From Aestuariivivens sediminis (lineage in GTDB: Bacteria > Bacteroidota > Bacteroidia > Flavobacteriales > Flavobacteriaceae), in assembly GCF_022662105.1 (NCBI RefSeq), contig NZ_JAKMCP010000003.1, positions 248,001-312,000 on the forward strand: 64,000 nucleotides of DNA, read 5' to 3'. Position 1 is the first letter of the stretch. The number at the start of each line of letters is the position of its first letter. Of the stretch, positions 9,328-18,134 are shown in pieces. Position numbers and translations under genes: made by a program. The notes under the pieces are model-generated. The model ran no database searches and was not told the origin of the DNA. It worked only from the letters and a program-made list of their open reading frames with translations.

Positions 9328-9470
9328 AAGTATCCATTTTAATTAGGAACCACTAAGTTAAAAAGTTATTGTTACTTAGAAACCTTATGTGATGGAAAGA
9401 TTAAATCAAATATGGATTACAGCATTGAATGACTTCCTTTTTTTACGTATTGCACACTACAAGAATCCTT

Positions 9471-10715
9471 TTAAAACAGATGAAAACTAAACACTTTGTC
9501 AAGAACAGCTGCAGATAAGAGCATGCTTAATACTAAAATCATAAACCCAAATACATTTTGCCAAATACTATTTTTATGTATTCCCAAAATATGTCGCTTG
9601 TTCATTACCCATAACAGAATACCGACAATAACGGGCAACAAAATACCATTGGCCACTTGGGCAAACTTTATAATTGAAACAGGTTCTATGTTTAAGGAAG
9701 AAAATGCTATGCCCAAAAGCAAGATTACCATCCATACCGATCTGAACTTCTTCGTACGCATATTAGCAGGCCATCCCAAACAACCACTGGCCACATAAGC
9801 TGCTGCCAACGGTGCTGTTATAGCACTGGTAATCCCAGCAGCAAACAACCCAATAGCCAAAATATATTTAGCAAAATTCCCGAATAAGGGCTCAAGCCCT
9901 TGAGCTAAATCAACGGCATTCTCTATTTGGGAAGAATCAATGGTTGCTGCACAAATAATAACACACATGGACACTAAGCCACCCAAAGCGACAGCTATTA
10001 CAGTATCCTTTCTGGCGAAGATTAAATCTTCCTTGCTTTTCCATTTTTCTGTGACCAATGATGCATGTAAAAACAAATTATATGGCACTACGGTAGTTCC
10101 TATTAAACTTATTACCGTCAGTAAACTACCCTTGGGTAATGTTGGTACAATAACGCCTTTAATAACATCAAAAAGGTTAGGTTGTGTGATACTGGCTGAA
10201 ATCACAAAAGCCAAACTCATTAAAACGACAAGCGAAATCAGGACCTTTTCCAAAATTTTATAGCTACCAAAATACAATAGAAGGAATGCAATACCTCCAA
10301 CAATAAGACTAAACACGTCGAAAGTAAACATACCAAGGCCAATATTATGTCTACCTAAAACCGTTTCCAAACCCAAAACACTTCCCGTAATATTCCCGGC
10401 CTCATATGCCGCATTTCCTATAACAATCGCAGATAAAGTAATTACAATAACGATTCCTTTTAGTAAAGGGTTTTTAATTTCCATTCGCAAGGTTTCGGAC
10501 AGGCCTTTACGCGTTACAATCCCCAATCGCGATGCCATTTCCTGTAAAATAATAGCGGACAAGGTTGAGATTACCATGGCCCACAATAAGACATACCCAA
10601 AACCTGCGCCCGCAAGGGTACATACCGTTACGGTTCCCGGACCAATAAATGCTGCGGCAATTAATGGTCCTGGTCCTATATTTCTAAAAAAGAGTTTCAA
10701 AAACCACCTAATCAT
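9471..10715 (-). CDS. NRAMP-family permease lacking the metal-binding residues
   Basis: A polytopic membrane protein of 414 residues with about 11 hydrophobic segments and the NRAMP (LeuT-fold) pattern. In true metal transporters TM1 carries DPGN and TM6 carries MPHN. Here the aligned stretches read GPGT (in AAAFIGPGTVTV) and VPYN (in TTVVPYNLFLHAS). The aspartate, asparagine and methionine ligands are thus all replaced, so manganese or iron transport is unlikely. Bacillus subtilis has an NRAMP-family gene, ycsG, beside its pxpA homologue, so import of 5-oxoproline or a related compound is a reasonable inference. It overlaps the upstream DUF2891 gene by 8 bases. Confidence 0.88.
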   Translation of the reverse strand: MIRWFLKLFFRNIGPGPLIAAAFIGPGTVTVCTLAGAGFGYVLLWAMVISTLSAIILQEMASRLGIVTRKGLSETLRMEIKNPLLKGIVIVITLSAIVIGNAAYEAGNITGSVLGLETVLGRHNIGLGMFTFDVFSLIVGGIAFLLLYFGSYKILEKVLISLVVLMSLAFVISASITQPNLFDVIKGVIVPTLPKGSLLTVISLIGTTVVPYNLFLHASLVTEKWKSKEDLIFARKDTVIAVALGGLVSMCVIICAATIDSSQIENAVDLAQGLEPLFGNFAKYILAIGLFAAGITSAITAPLAAAYVASGCLGWPANMRTKKFRSVWMVILLLGIAFSSLNIEPVSIIKFAQVANGILLPVIVGILLWVMNKRHILGIHKNSIWQNVFGFMILVLSMLLSAAVLDKVFSFHLF

Positions 10716-11817
10716 GAACTGACTTTAAGGCATAAATAGCGAAGCTGCCCAACCAATGTCCACCTTCATAACTATCACCAAAAATACTGGGTAAGGAATA
10801 ATTGATGTGGTGATTGGCTATGTTTTTTAAATGCTGATACTCAGGTAGTCCTTCAGCTATAGTATATAAACTCCAGGCACGAGAAAAATTAACGCCATCC
10901 AAGTGTACCAAATGCCCATCCGTCCTGTCGGAAACCAGGCCTACTTCCAAATTATAGTTTTTGTTTTTAAGTGCTGGTAAAAACTGGTCTAACCAGATTC
11001 TGAATTCTTCTTTTGGTAAAAGCCGCTTCATTAATGCTGCTTCCTCCAAACAGGGCGACAGAAAATCCGTTCCACTGGGTTCCCAAGACATCGGGCAATT
11101 CGAATCATTTAAAAAGAAATATTTAGCTCGTGATTCAATGGCGTCCTTAAGGGCCTGATGATTTACCGTCTTCGCATAGTCATAGGCAAACGACAGTCCA
11201 AATGCGGTATTGGTGTGGGTTCCTACACGCATTGGATAATTTAATTTGGGAAGAAACTCAATATATTTATCAACGATTAAGTTGGTCAACGGTTGGAGGT
11301 TAGCCGTCAATTTCTGAGCCGTTTCATCATTCCAGGTATGGAGTTCTTCAGCTAATTTCAACAACCACGCCCATCCATAGGTGCGCTCAAAGGATTTGTT
11401 ATAGGTCATATCAAAATAAGCGACTTCGGTTAAAATATGCTCTTTTGAAATATTATTAAGTAACCTTTGCTTTATATCAGCGGCTCCATCAAGATTTGGA
11501 AATGATTTCAACAACCTTACCAAACTCCAATGTCCATGTACCGCCGAATGCCAGTCGAAACAGCCATAAAAAGAAGGGTGTAGTTCGTTTGGTGTTTTTA
11601 AATCTGCTTCACTACCCAAGGTTTGGGATAACTTGTTAGGGTACTCCGTATTGATACAATCCAATGGTAATGCCGCTAGCTTATTGGCTTGCTCTAAATT
11701 TAAAACAGGCAGTTCGGCGATTTCAATTTCTGGTGTTTTAACGATATGCTGTTTTTCTTTGGTTGATAAATTACAACTCATTATGATAATCAAAATAATT
11801 AATATAAAGTTTCTCAT
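10708..11817 (-). CDS. DUF2891 lipoprotein
   Basis: A DUF2891 protein of about 369 residues. The N terminus from the chosen ATG at 11817 is a short hydrophobic signal ending in MSC, a lipoprotein signal; an ATG 27 bases further upstream would put nine polar residues before it. The DUF2891 hallmark LHPSFYGCFDWHSAVHGHW occurs near residue 90, and several W/H-rich helical blocks (YGWAWLLKLAEEL, SWEPSGTDFLSPC, GGHWLGSFA) suggest an alpha/alpha toroid like that of glycan-active enzymes. The function is not established. It overlaps the NRAMP-like gene by 8 bases and so probably belongs to the same transcription unit. Confidence 0.85.
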   Translation of the reverse strand: MRNFILIILIIIMSCNLSTKEKQHIVKTPEIEIAELPVLNLEQANKLAALPLDCINTEYPNKLSQTLGSEADLKTPNELHPSFYGCFDWHSAVHGHWSLVRLLKSFPNLDGAADIKQRLLNNISKEHILTEVAYFDMTYNKSFERTYGWAWLLKLAEELHTWNDETAQKLTANLQPLTNLIVDKYIEFLPKLNYPMRVGTHTNTAFGLSFAYDYAKTVNHQALKDAIESRAKYFFLNDSNCPMSWEPSGTDFLSPCLEEAALMKRLLPKEEFRIWLDQFLPALKNKNYNLEVGLVSDRTDGHLVHLDGVNFSRAWSLYTIAEGLPEYQHLKNIANHHINYSLPSIFGDSYEGGHWLGSFAIYALKSVHD

Positions 11818-11883
11818 GGTGACGTTTATATAGGTATATGTCAAATTTTATAGGGTGATCTCCTATTTCTTATTTAAATTTTT

Positions 11884-13422
11884 TCACCCCAGCCACCCTT
11901 CTCTATCCAGGCTTCGGTACTGAATGGCTTCACTAATATGACTTCCATTGATGTTATCGGCATCTTCTAAATCCGCTATGGTTCGAGCTACCTTTAAAAT
12001 GCGATCATAGGCGCGAGCTGATAAATTTAAACGTTCCATGGCCGTTTTCAACAATTGATTGGAATCATCGTCTAAAATACAATATTTACGTATTTGTTTG
12101 GTATTCATCTGAGCATTGTAATGTACGATTTCAGATTCTTTAAATCTTTGACTTTGTAGTTCTCTGGCCGCGGTTACTCGTTTTCTAATGTCTCTCGAGG
12201 ATTCCCCTTTTCGATCATCGGACAATTTTTCAAATGGCACGGGAGTAACTTCAATGTGAATATCAATTCTATCCAATAAGGGTCCAGAAATTTTACTTAA
12301 ATAACGCTGCATCTCGGCAGGGCTAGAGGTTACAGGAGCATTAGGGTCATTAAAATACCCTCCTGGACTTGGATTCATACTGGCCACTAACATAAAAGAC
12401 GAAGGATAGGTGACCGTAAATTTAGCTCTGGAAATGGTCACTTCTCGATCTTCCAATGGCTGGCGCAACACCTCCAATACACTACGTTTAAATTCTGGAA
12501 GTTCATCCAAAAATAAAACGCCGTTATGGGATAACGATATCTCTCCCGGCTGAGGAAAAGCCCCACCCCCAACTAAAGCCACATCGGAAATGGTGTGATG
12601 CGGACTTCTAAATGGTCGTTGTGCCATGAGCCCTGCATGCGCTTTGATCCGGCCTACCACCGAATGAATTTTGGTGGTCTCTAAGGCTTCATGTAAAGTC
12701 ATAGGAGGCAAAATACTAGGCAAACGCTTGGCCAACATCGTTTTTCCGGCACCGGGCGGCCCAATTAAAATAATATTATGACCCCCGGCAGCTGCAATTT
12801 CCATACAACGTTTTATGCCTTCCTGTCCTTTTACATCGGAAAAGTCAAATTCGGGAAATTCAAGATTCTTGTAGAATTCCTCTCGAGTATTAATTAGAGT
12901 TTGTTCCAGAGGATGGCCTGTATCAAAATAGCGGATCACTTGCTTAATCGTATCTACGCCATAAACAATGAGATCGTTTACTATAGCGGCTTCCTTGGCA
13001 TTTTGACGCGGTAGGATAATATATTTAAATCCCTCGTCTCTGGCCTTTATGGCAATAGGCAACGCTCCCTTTATGGGTTGTAAACTGCCATCAAGTGACA
13101 ATTCACCCATTATTAAATACTCTTCCAAATGTTCTGCTACTATTTGTTCGGATGCAGCAAGAATGCCAACGGCCAAAGTAAGGTCGTATGCACTACCCTC
13201 TTTCCTAAGATCAGCGGGAGACATATTAATGATGATTTTTTTACCGGGAATTTTATACCCATTGTTCTGTAAAGCAGCAGCTATGCGAAAATTACTTTCC
13301 TTAATGGCATTATCGGGAAGACCCACAAGATGATATCCAATTCCGGTATCCACATTGACTTCTACGGTTATGGTGGTGGCTTCGACACCAAAAACAGCAC
13401 TTCCAAAAACTTTTTTAAGCAT
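11884..13422 (-). CDS. ComM/YifB-family AAA+ ATPase (Mg-chelatase-like)
   Basis: A protein of 512 residues, full length for the YifB/ComM family. It has an N-terminal Lon-protease-like domain (about 1-170, [18 protein letters not shown]), a Mg-chelatase AAA+ core with Walker A GPPGAGKT and Walker [12 protein letters not shown], and a C-terminal helical domain with [19 protein letters not shown]. In Vibrio and Haemophilus, ComM is a hexameric helicase that promotes branch migration during natural transformation. The role in flavobacteria is inferred from that. Cytoplasmic. It appears to be transcribed alone. Confidence 0.93.
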   Translation of the reverse strand: MLKKVFGSAVFGVEATTITVEVNVDTGIGYHLVGLPDNAIKESNFRIAAALQNNGYKIPGKKIIINMSPADLRKEGSAYDLTLAVGILAASEQIVAEHLEEYLIMGELSLDGSLQPIKGALPIAIKARDEGFKYIILPRQNAKEAAIVNDLIVYGVDTIKQVIRYFDTGHPLEQTLINTREEFYKNLEFPEFDFSDVKGQEGIKRCMEIAAAGGHNIILIGPPGAGKTMLAKRLPSILPPMTLHEALETTKIHSVVGRIKAHAGLMAQRPFRSPHHTISDVALVGGGAFPQPGEISLSHNGVLFLDELPEFKRSVLEVLRQPLEDREVTISRAKFTVTYPSSFMLVASMNPSPGGYFNDPNAPVTSSPAEMQRYLSKISGPLLDRIDIHIEVTPVPFEKLSDDRKGESSRDIRKRVTAARELQSQRFKESEIVHYNAQMNTKQIRKYCILDDDSNQLLKTAMERLNLSARAYDRILKVARTIADLEDADNINGSHISEAIQYRSLDREGWLG

Positions 13423-13598
13423 TTATGTATTTTTGTACGCTAATGTAAGAAAAGTATATTAACTTTCAAGGGTAGCTGGTTATAAATAGAAGGTTAACCA
13501 TTTACAAATCATCATTCACCTCTCAAAGTTAATTTAGCATAGGAATTAGTTAATAATGTTCTGTTTCGCAACATTTAATTCCGATATATTTGATTTGC

Positions 13599-13670
13599 TA
13601 TTAATTAGTTCCTGAAAAAGGGGAATGAAATTCCTAAACCCTGCAAAAATTTAATTTTGTAGGGTTTTTT
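13599..13670 (+). ncRNA. Candidate small RNA of about 70 nt
   Basis: TATATTTG at 13585-13592 is an exact -7 element on the plus strand. Downstream come a GGAAT-gaa-ATTCC hairpin and then a terminator-like hairpin: 13636-13648 pairs with 13655-13667 through AAACCCT/AGGGTTT and CAAAA/TTTTG with one G-U pair, followed by T. No plus-strand gene lies nearby to need this terminator, so a small transcript is possible. No -33 element is clear. Confidence 0.25.
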
Positions 13671-13678
13671 AATGACAA

Positions 13679-13700
13679 AAATCCCGCCAAGGCGGGATTT
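13679..13700 (-). terminator. Rho-independent terminator of the porin gene
   Basis: A perfect 10-bp stem, AAATCCCGCC at 13679-13688 and GGCGGGATTT at 13691-13700, with a 2-base loop. Read on the minus strand it ends in a T run, and it lies about 70 bases after the porin stop. Confidence 0.85.
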
Positions 13701-13772
13701 AAAATTTGGAACTAACATGAATATTACAGAAGGGAAGGTCTTATTTAGTTTTGTTATATATTCATTCTCCTT

Positions 13773-15050
13773 TTAATTAGCGGTGTTTAGAAACTTTGGT
13801 TTAATAACCAACATCACCCATGCCCAATTTTGACCATCGGCTGCGGCACTTTCCGAGAGATTTTTTAACTCGTACATACCATCGCTTGCAAATAATTGCG
13901 AATACCCGGCAACCAGTGTATATCCCTTAAAGGCATGTTTATAAACGATATCGATTTCTGTACCTAATGCATTTTCTCCACTTGGTAAATCTTGCTCTCC
14001 GCTAAAGTTCAATGCCTTTACCATTAGACTTGATTTTTCACCCAACTTAAAGTTAGCGCTGACATGGATATCTACTAATCCAATGGAATTGGCATGATTA
14101 CCCACATAAAAATAATCCATAAAACCGTTAAACTTATGATTGGTACCATATAAAGGGAAGAATGCACCTGTCTCTCCTGCGTCTCCATCATTACCACTAA
14201 TGATTTCAACTCCCGCTCCTAATCCAACTTTCGGTGATATCTTATAATTTAGATCCAATCCCAATAAATAGGCTCCTTTAACATCAACATCTCCCTGCCG
14301 TTTACCGGTTTGAAGGAATGCATTGGCCGCCAGCCCAAAATTTCCTGAATTATACTTCAAATGGGTTCCCAGAGTCTGCAGGCTACTAACACCATCCGGA
14401 GCGTCATTAGTATCGAATTCTTGGAAACCATTATTGAGCACCAATAAGCTACCTGCAAATTTATCCCAGGTTTGTTTCAAATATAGCATTTGCATGGTTT
14501 TATATGAAAAGAATCCCGTTGTATTATAGGCCGTTCCGGTTGAAACAAACCCCGTTGGATGGGAATAATCCTGATTAAAGGCAAACGCCAAATCCATTAT
14601 AAATTTACCCTTACTATACTTTAACATTCCTGCATCATGATTACGCCCTTGTTGTGCCCAATCCAATCCGCCCAGAATCCGTTCATCATCATAGGATAGT
14701 ACCTGACGTCCTAATTTTGTAGACCATCCTGACCCTAAAGTAAGTTCTGCCCAGGCCTGAAATATGGCAAAGGAATTATTTTGATCGTATGGTAAGATTT
14801 GTCGGTTCTCTCCCCATACCATAATGTCTTGTAAACTGAGATAAAAGGTATAGGCCTCCGTTTTAAACCCTGCATTTAAACGTGCCCTGGTTGAGATTCC
14901 AAAACCGGCATCCGCATTATCTGCAATAAGGCTACCAAAGCCATGACGGTATTCGGTTCTCGGTCTAAATTCACCATCAAAGGTAAATTGTGCCTGTGCA
15001 ATTTGTAAACACCCTAGCACTAATCCTAAAATTACGTATTGATTTTTCAT
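13773..15050 (-). CDS. Outer-membrane beta-barrel of the alginate-export family, probable nitrate-linked porin
   Basis: A protein of 425 residues with a Sec signal peptide ending in AQA before QFTFDGEFRPRTEYRHG, which opens the Alginate_exp-type barrel domain. LGRQVLSYDDERILGGLDW is typical of the family. Alternating aromatic/polar strands and glycine turns run to the end, as expected of a barrel of 16-18 strands. It follows the nitrate ABC-transporter genes on the same strand with a 168-base gap, and a strong terminator closes the unit. I infer that it lets nitrate, nitrite or another small anion cross the outer membrane; family members are known with other substrates. Confidence 0.8.
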   Translation of the reverse strand: MKNQYVILGLVLGCLQIAQAQFTFDGEFRPRTEYRHGFGSLIADNADAGFGISTRARLNAGFKTEAYTFYLSLQDIMVWGENRQILPYDQNNSFAIFQAWAELTLGSGWSTKLGRQVLSYDDERILGGLDWAQQGRNHDAGMLKYSKGKFIMDLAFAFNQDYSHPTGFVSTGTAYNTTGFFSYKTMQMLYLKQTWDKFAGSLLVLNNGFQEFDTNDAPDGVSSLQTLGTHLKYNSGNFGLAANAFLQTGKRQGDVDVKGAYLLGLDLNYKISPKVGLGAGVEIISGNDGDAGETGAFFPLYGTNHKFNGFMDYFYVGNHANSIGLVDIHVSANFKLGEKSSLMVKALNFSGEQDLPSGENALGTEIDIVYKHAFKGYTLVAGYSQLFASDGMYELKNLSESAAADGQNWAWVMLVIKPKFLNTAN

Positions 15051-15218
15051 TGTGTTCTTGTTTTTAAGGTTGATTTGATTCTTGAGTTTTCTTTGTTTAA
15101 TAGTTATTTTTAAATAATTCTTTTATAATTATAGGATATAACACTTCTGTATTTTGAAATCCTAACATTCCAAAATCTGTATAATCTTTTATTTAGCTAA
15201 GGGTTTAGTTGTTTGTTT

Positions 15219-16052
15219 TTAATGTTCTAGAAAGTCAATTAAATGCTTTCTATAGGTATAATAATCGTCATGTTCCAATACGGTTTTTCGAGTTCTGGGT
15301 CTTTCAAAATCAATGTCCAGAACATCTCCTATTTTTGCTTTAGGACCACTGGTCATCATGACCACACGATCGGCTAAAAATATGGCTTCATCCACATCAT
15401 GGGTAATCATTACCGCTGTAATTTTTTCCTTGTTCCAAATCTCGATAAGAATATCCTGTAATTCTCCTCTGGTAAGTGAATCTAGCATTCCGAAAGGTTC
15501 ATCCAATAATAGTACTTTAGGTTTTATAGCAAAGGCACGAGCTATTCCAACACGTTGCTGCATACCCTGGGATAGTTCTGAGGCTTTTTTATTATAAGCA
15601 TCTTCCAAACCCACTTTTTGCAAATAATATTTTGCTATATCGATACGCTGTGCCTTTTTAGCATGGGGAAACACCTGATTCACTCCCAACATGACGTTCT
15701 GAAGAGAAGTCATCCATGGCATTAAACTTGGCGCCTGAAATATAACACCTCTATCTGGTCCCGGTCCTTTAATGCGTTTTCCCAAAACGGAAATACTACC
15801 TCCTGAAATCTCATTTAAACCTGCAATCATGGATAACATAGTGGTCTTGCCACATCCAGAGTGCCCGATAATAGTCACAAATTCCTCCTTCATAATTTGA
15901 AGATTTAAATCCTCAAGCACAACATAATCACCTTTGGGGGTTGGATATACTTTCTTAAGGTGTTTTAAATCCAACATAACTCTGGATGGTGCAAAAATTC
16001 CATTTTCTGTTAGAATCGAGATATCCTTTGGTTTTGTAAGTATTGTATTCAT
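15219..16052 (-). CDS. Nitrate ABC transporter, ATP-binding protein (NrtD-like)
   Basis: An ABC ATPase of 277 residues from the nitrate/sulfonate/taurine group. Visible are Walker A GHSGCGKT (about residue 63), the Q-loop FQAPSLMPWMT typical of NrtC/NrtD/SsuB, the signature LSQGMQQR (with Q in place of the usual G), Walker B VLLLDEPFGMLD and the switch histidine in MITHDVDEA. An N-terminal extension of about 25 residues precedes the domain. It starts 6 bases after the partner ATPase gene. With that protein it should power the NrtB permease. Confidence 0.92.
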   Translation of the reverse strand: MNTILTKPKDISILTENGIFAPSRVMLDLKHLKKVYPTPKGDYVVLEDLNLQIMKEEFVTIIGHSGCGKTTMLSMIAGLNEISGGSISVLGKRIKGPGPDRGVIFQAPSLMPWMTSLQNVMLGVNQVFPHAKKAQRIDIAKYYLQKVGLEDAYNKKASELSQGMQQRVGIARAFAIKPKVLLLDEPFGMLDSLTRGELQDILIEIWNKEKITAVMITHDVDEAIFLADRVVMMTSGPKAKIGDVLDIDFERPRTRKTVLEHDDYYTYRKHLIDFLEH

Positions 16053-16058
16053 AATTTC

Positions 16059-16916
16059 TTAGAATTTAAGCTCAAATCGATCAACGAAATTTTTTGGTTC
16101 TAATTCTGGGAGTGTAATGGGCGCTTTGGCCTCTGATTTTCTCTCATTTCCAATATCCATTAAATATTCTATAATGGCATTTCTTGTTTTCTTGAAGTTC
16201 AGATTATCATTTAACTCCGTTTTATCGCGGGGGCGTTCAATATCTATCTTAAATTCCGGACCCAATGTGGCTTTAGGACCAGGCCGCAGAGGAATAATGC
16301 GATCTGCCATATAGATTCCTTCATCAACATCATTTGTAATTAACAATGCTGTACGTTTATCCTTTTCCCATATATTCAAGATTTCGTCCTGCAAGTTGCC
16401 TCTGGTAAGGGCATCCAATGCGCCTAATGGCTCATCCATGATAATCATTTCGGGTTTCATAGCCAAAGCTCTGGCAACTGCCACGCGCTGACGCATACCT
16501 CCTGAAAGTTCTTTTGGCCTTTTATTTATCGCAGGTGTTAATCCAACCATGTCAACATAGTCGGCTACTAATTGTTTTAATACAGGTTTAGGCTCTTTTG
16601 AAAACACCTCTTTAACTGCCATGTAAACATTTTGTTCAACAGTTAGCCAAGGCAACAATGAGTAGTTTTGAAATATAACTCCTCTTTCATGACTGGTTCC
16701 TTCAACACGTTTTCCTTTGAAGCGTATTTCGCCCTTTGTAGTTTCAAGCAATCCGTTTATAAGATTCACCAATGTGGTTTTCCCACTTCCGGTAAAACCA
16801 ACAATAGCCACAAACTCGCCCTCCTCTATGGACAGATTAATATTGGACAGCACTTCCGTAGTATTATCTCCCTGACCATAAGTCTTATAAATATTATTTA
16901 ATTCTAAATATGCCAT
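16059..16916 (-). CDS. Nitrate ABC transporter, ATP-binding protein (NrtC-like)
   Basis: The second ABC ATPase of the operon, 285 residues. It has Walker A GFTGSGKT, Q-loop FQNYSLLPWLT, signature LSGGMRQR, Walker B MIIMDEPLGALD, and LITNDVDEG, where the usual switch histidine is asparagine. The last feature suggests that one of the two ATP sites is weak, as in asymmetric ABC pairs. Unlike cyanobacterial NrtC it has no fused C-terminal substrate-binding domain; only a tail of about 40 residues follows. Gene order nrtA-nrtB-nrtC-nrtD matches the cyanobacterial operon. Confidence 0.9.
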   Translation of the reverse strand: MAYLELNNIYKTYGQGDNTTEVLSNINLSIEEGEFVAIVGFTGSGKTTLVNLINGLLETTKGEIRFKGKRVEGTSHERGVIFQNYSLLPWLTVEQNVYMAVKEVFSKEPKPVLKQLVADYVDMVGLTPAINKRPKELSGGMRQRVAVARALAMKPEMIIMDEPLGALDALTRGNLQDEILNIWEKDKRTALLITNDVDEGIYMADRIIPLRPGPKATLGPEFKIDIERPRDKTELNDNLNFKKTRNAIIEYLMDIGNERKSEAKAPITLPELEPKNFVDRFELKF

Positions 16917-17005
16917 TATTTAAGCTTTCTAATTATTGACTTCACTCGTCTTTATGTGCGTTTGTAATGAGATGGAAATGGTATTTCGAACAAATTCCTT
17001 AAGTT

Positions 17006-18112
17006 TTAAATAGCTTCTGTTTTATTAAAAGACACCATATTCTGTACGGTTAACATCAATCGATCCAAAAGAAATCCTATAATTCCAATAACAAACATGG
17101 CCACAATAATTTTTGCATTCGAGTCGTTGGCCCCATTTTGAAATTCCTCCCACACAAATAGCCCTAAACCAGGACTCTGTGCTAACAATTCAATGGCGAT
17201 CAACACCATCCAAGCTACCGATAGTGTAATTTTTAATCCTGTGAAAATAAGAGGTAAAGATGATGGTAAAACGACTTTGAATATTTTCTGAAAAGCTCCT
17301 AATTTCAATACTTTGGCCACATTGATATAGTCCTTATCGACCGAAGACACTCCCATTGCGGTATTCACCAGGGTTGCCCACATAGAGCATAAACCAACGC
17401 TTATAAAGGATATGGTAAAGGAGCTGTCTTCACTTGAATCAATCAATAAAGTTTTTACAATCATAAAGACCAATAAATACCAAACAACAGGTGACACAGG
17501 CTTAAATATTTGAATAAACCAATTGAATGCACTTTTTAAAGTTGGGCTCAATCCTATAAAAATCCCCAACGGTACAGCAATAAGAAAAGCCAAAAGAAAT
17601 CCTGCAAATACCGTCTTTAGACTTCTAAAAATCTGGTCAACGAAGGATGGTCTTCCGGTATACACAATAGGTTCTTTTCCTTCCGCAAGACGTTTTTGGT
17701 TTAAAACTGCTGTTTTATCAGCAAATTCTGCTTTATCAGCACTAATAATCTGATGGTCCCTTAACAAAGATTTATAAGATTCCCAAACCTGCGCTGGTGA
17801 TGGCAGGGTGTTTGGTCTGCAACTTAGGTCGCCCAACGCAATGCATTCCCGCATGGCTTCGGCTGCTTCCGGACCTTGATCTCGTAATGCCTTCTGGATC
17901 TTAAACTCAGCTTCTGTATTGTACAGGGATTCTGCACCCATATGCCACAACCCAATAAATAAGAATACGGAAGCAATAGGTACAACAATTTTGCGTAAGA
18001 AGTTTTGAAGGTCTTCTTTTTCAAGCTTCCCGGTGAATAAGTCTTTAAAGGTACTTAGAAAGCCTAATCCCACAAATTTGGTAACTTTTCCTAATGTTAT
18101 CGTTTGCTTCAT
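17006..18112 (-). CDS. Nitrate ABC transporter, permease (NrtB-like)
   Basis: An inner-membrane permease of 368 residues of the NrtB/SsuC type. A cytoplasmic N terminus of about 45 residues precedes TM1 (VVPIASVFLFIGLW). A long loop of about 100 residues follows, with two cysteines (MRECIALGDLSC) that could pair in the periplasm. The BPD_transp_1 domain then runs from SLKTVFAGFLLAF to the end, including the EAA-like coupling stretch with LKLGAFQKIFKVVLPSSLP. The loop is longer than I expect for NrtB. It starts 22 bases after nrtA. Confidence 0.9.
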   Translation of the reverse strand: MKQTITLGKVTKFVGLGFLSTFKDLFTGKLEKEDLQNFLRKIVVPIASVFLFIGLWHMGAESLYNTEAEFKIQKALRDQGPEAAEAMRECIALGDLSCRPNTLPSPAQVWESYKSLLRDHQIISADKAEFADKTAVLNQKRLAEGKEPIVYTGRPSFVDQIFRSLKTVFAGFLLAFLIAVPLGIFIGLSPTLKSAFNWFIQIFKPVSPVVWYLLVFMIVKTLLIDSSEDSSFTISFISVGLCSMWATLVNTAMGVSSVDKDYINVAKVLKLGAFQKIFKVVLPSSLPLIFTGLKITLSVAWMVLIAIELLAQSPGLGLFVWEEFQNGANDSNAKIIVAMFVIGIIGFLLDRLMLTVQNMVSFNKTEAI

Positions 18113-18134
18113 AATATCTATTTATTTTATATCG

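Larger units (their letters stand above)
13423..13772. other. Intergenic region between comM/yifB and the porin gene
   Basis: A 350-base gap holding the comM promoter side, a short plus-strand promoter-to-terminator cassette (13585-13670), and the minus-strand terminator of the porin gene (13679-13700). No protein gene is seen. Confidence 0.5.

Noticed and set aside
9392-9493. Plus-strand frame of about 33 codons starting ATG between pxpA and the NRAMP-like gene
   Set aside because: Short, overlaps the 3' end of the permease gene on the other strand, has no promoter or recognised motif, and is likely chance.
15051-15218. Regulon palindrome upstream of the porin gene
   Set aside because: I searched this gap and found no copy. 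The porin may be read from the nrt promoter instead.
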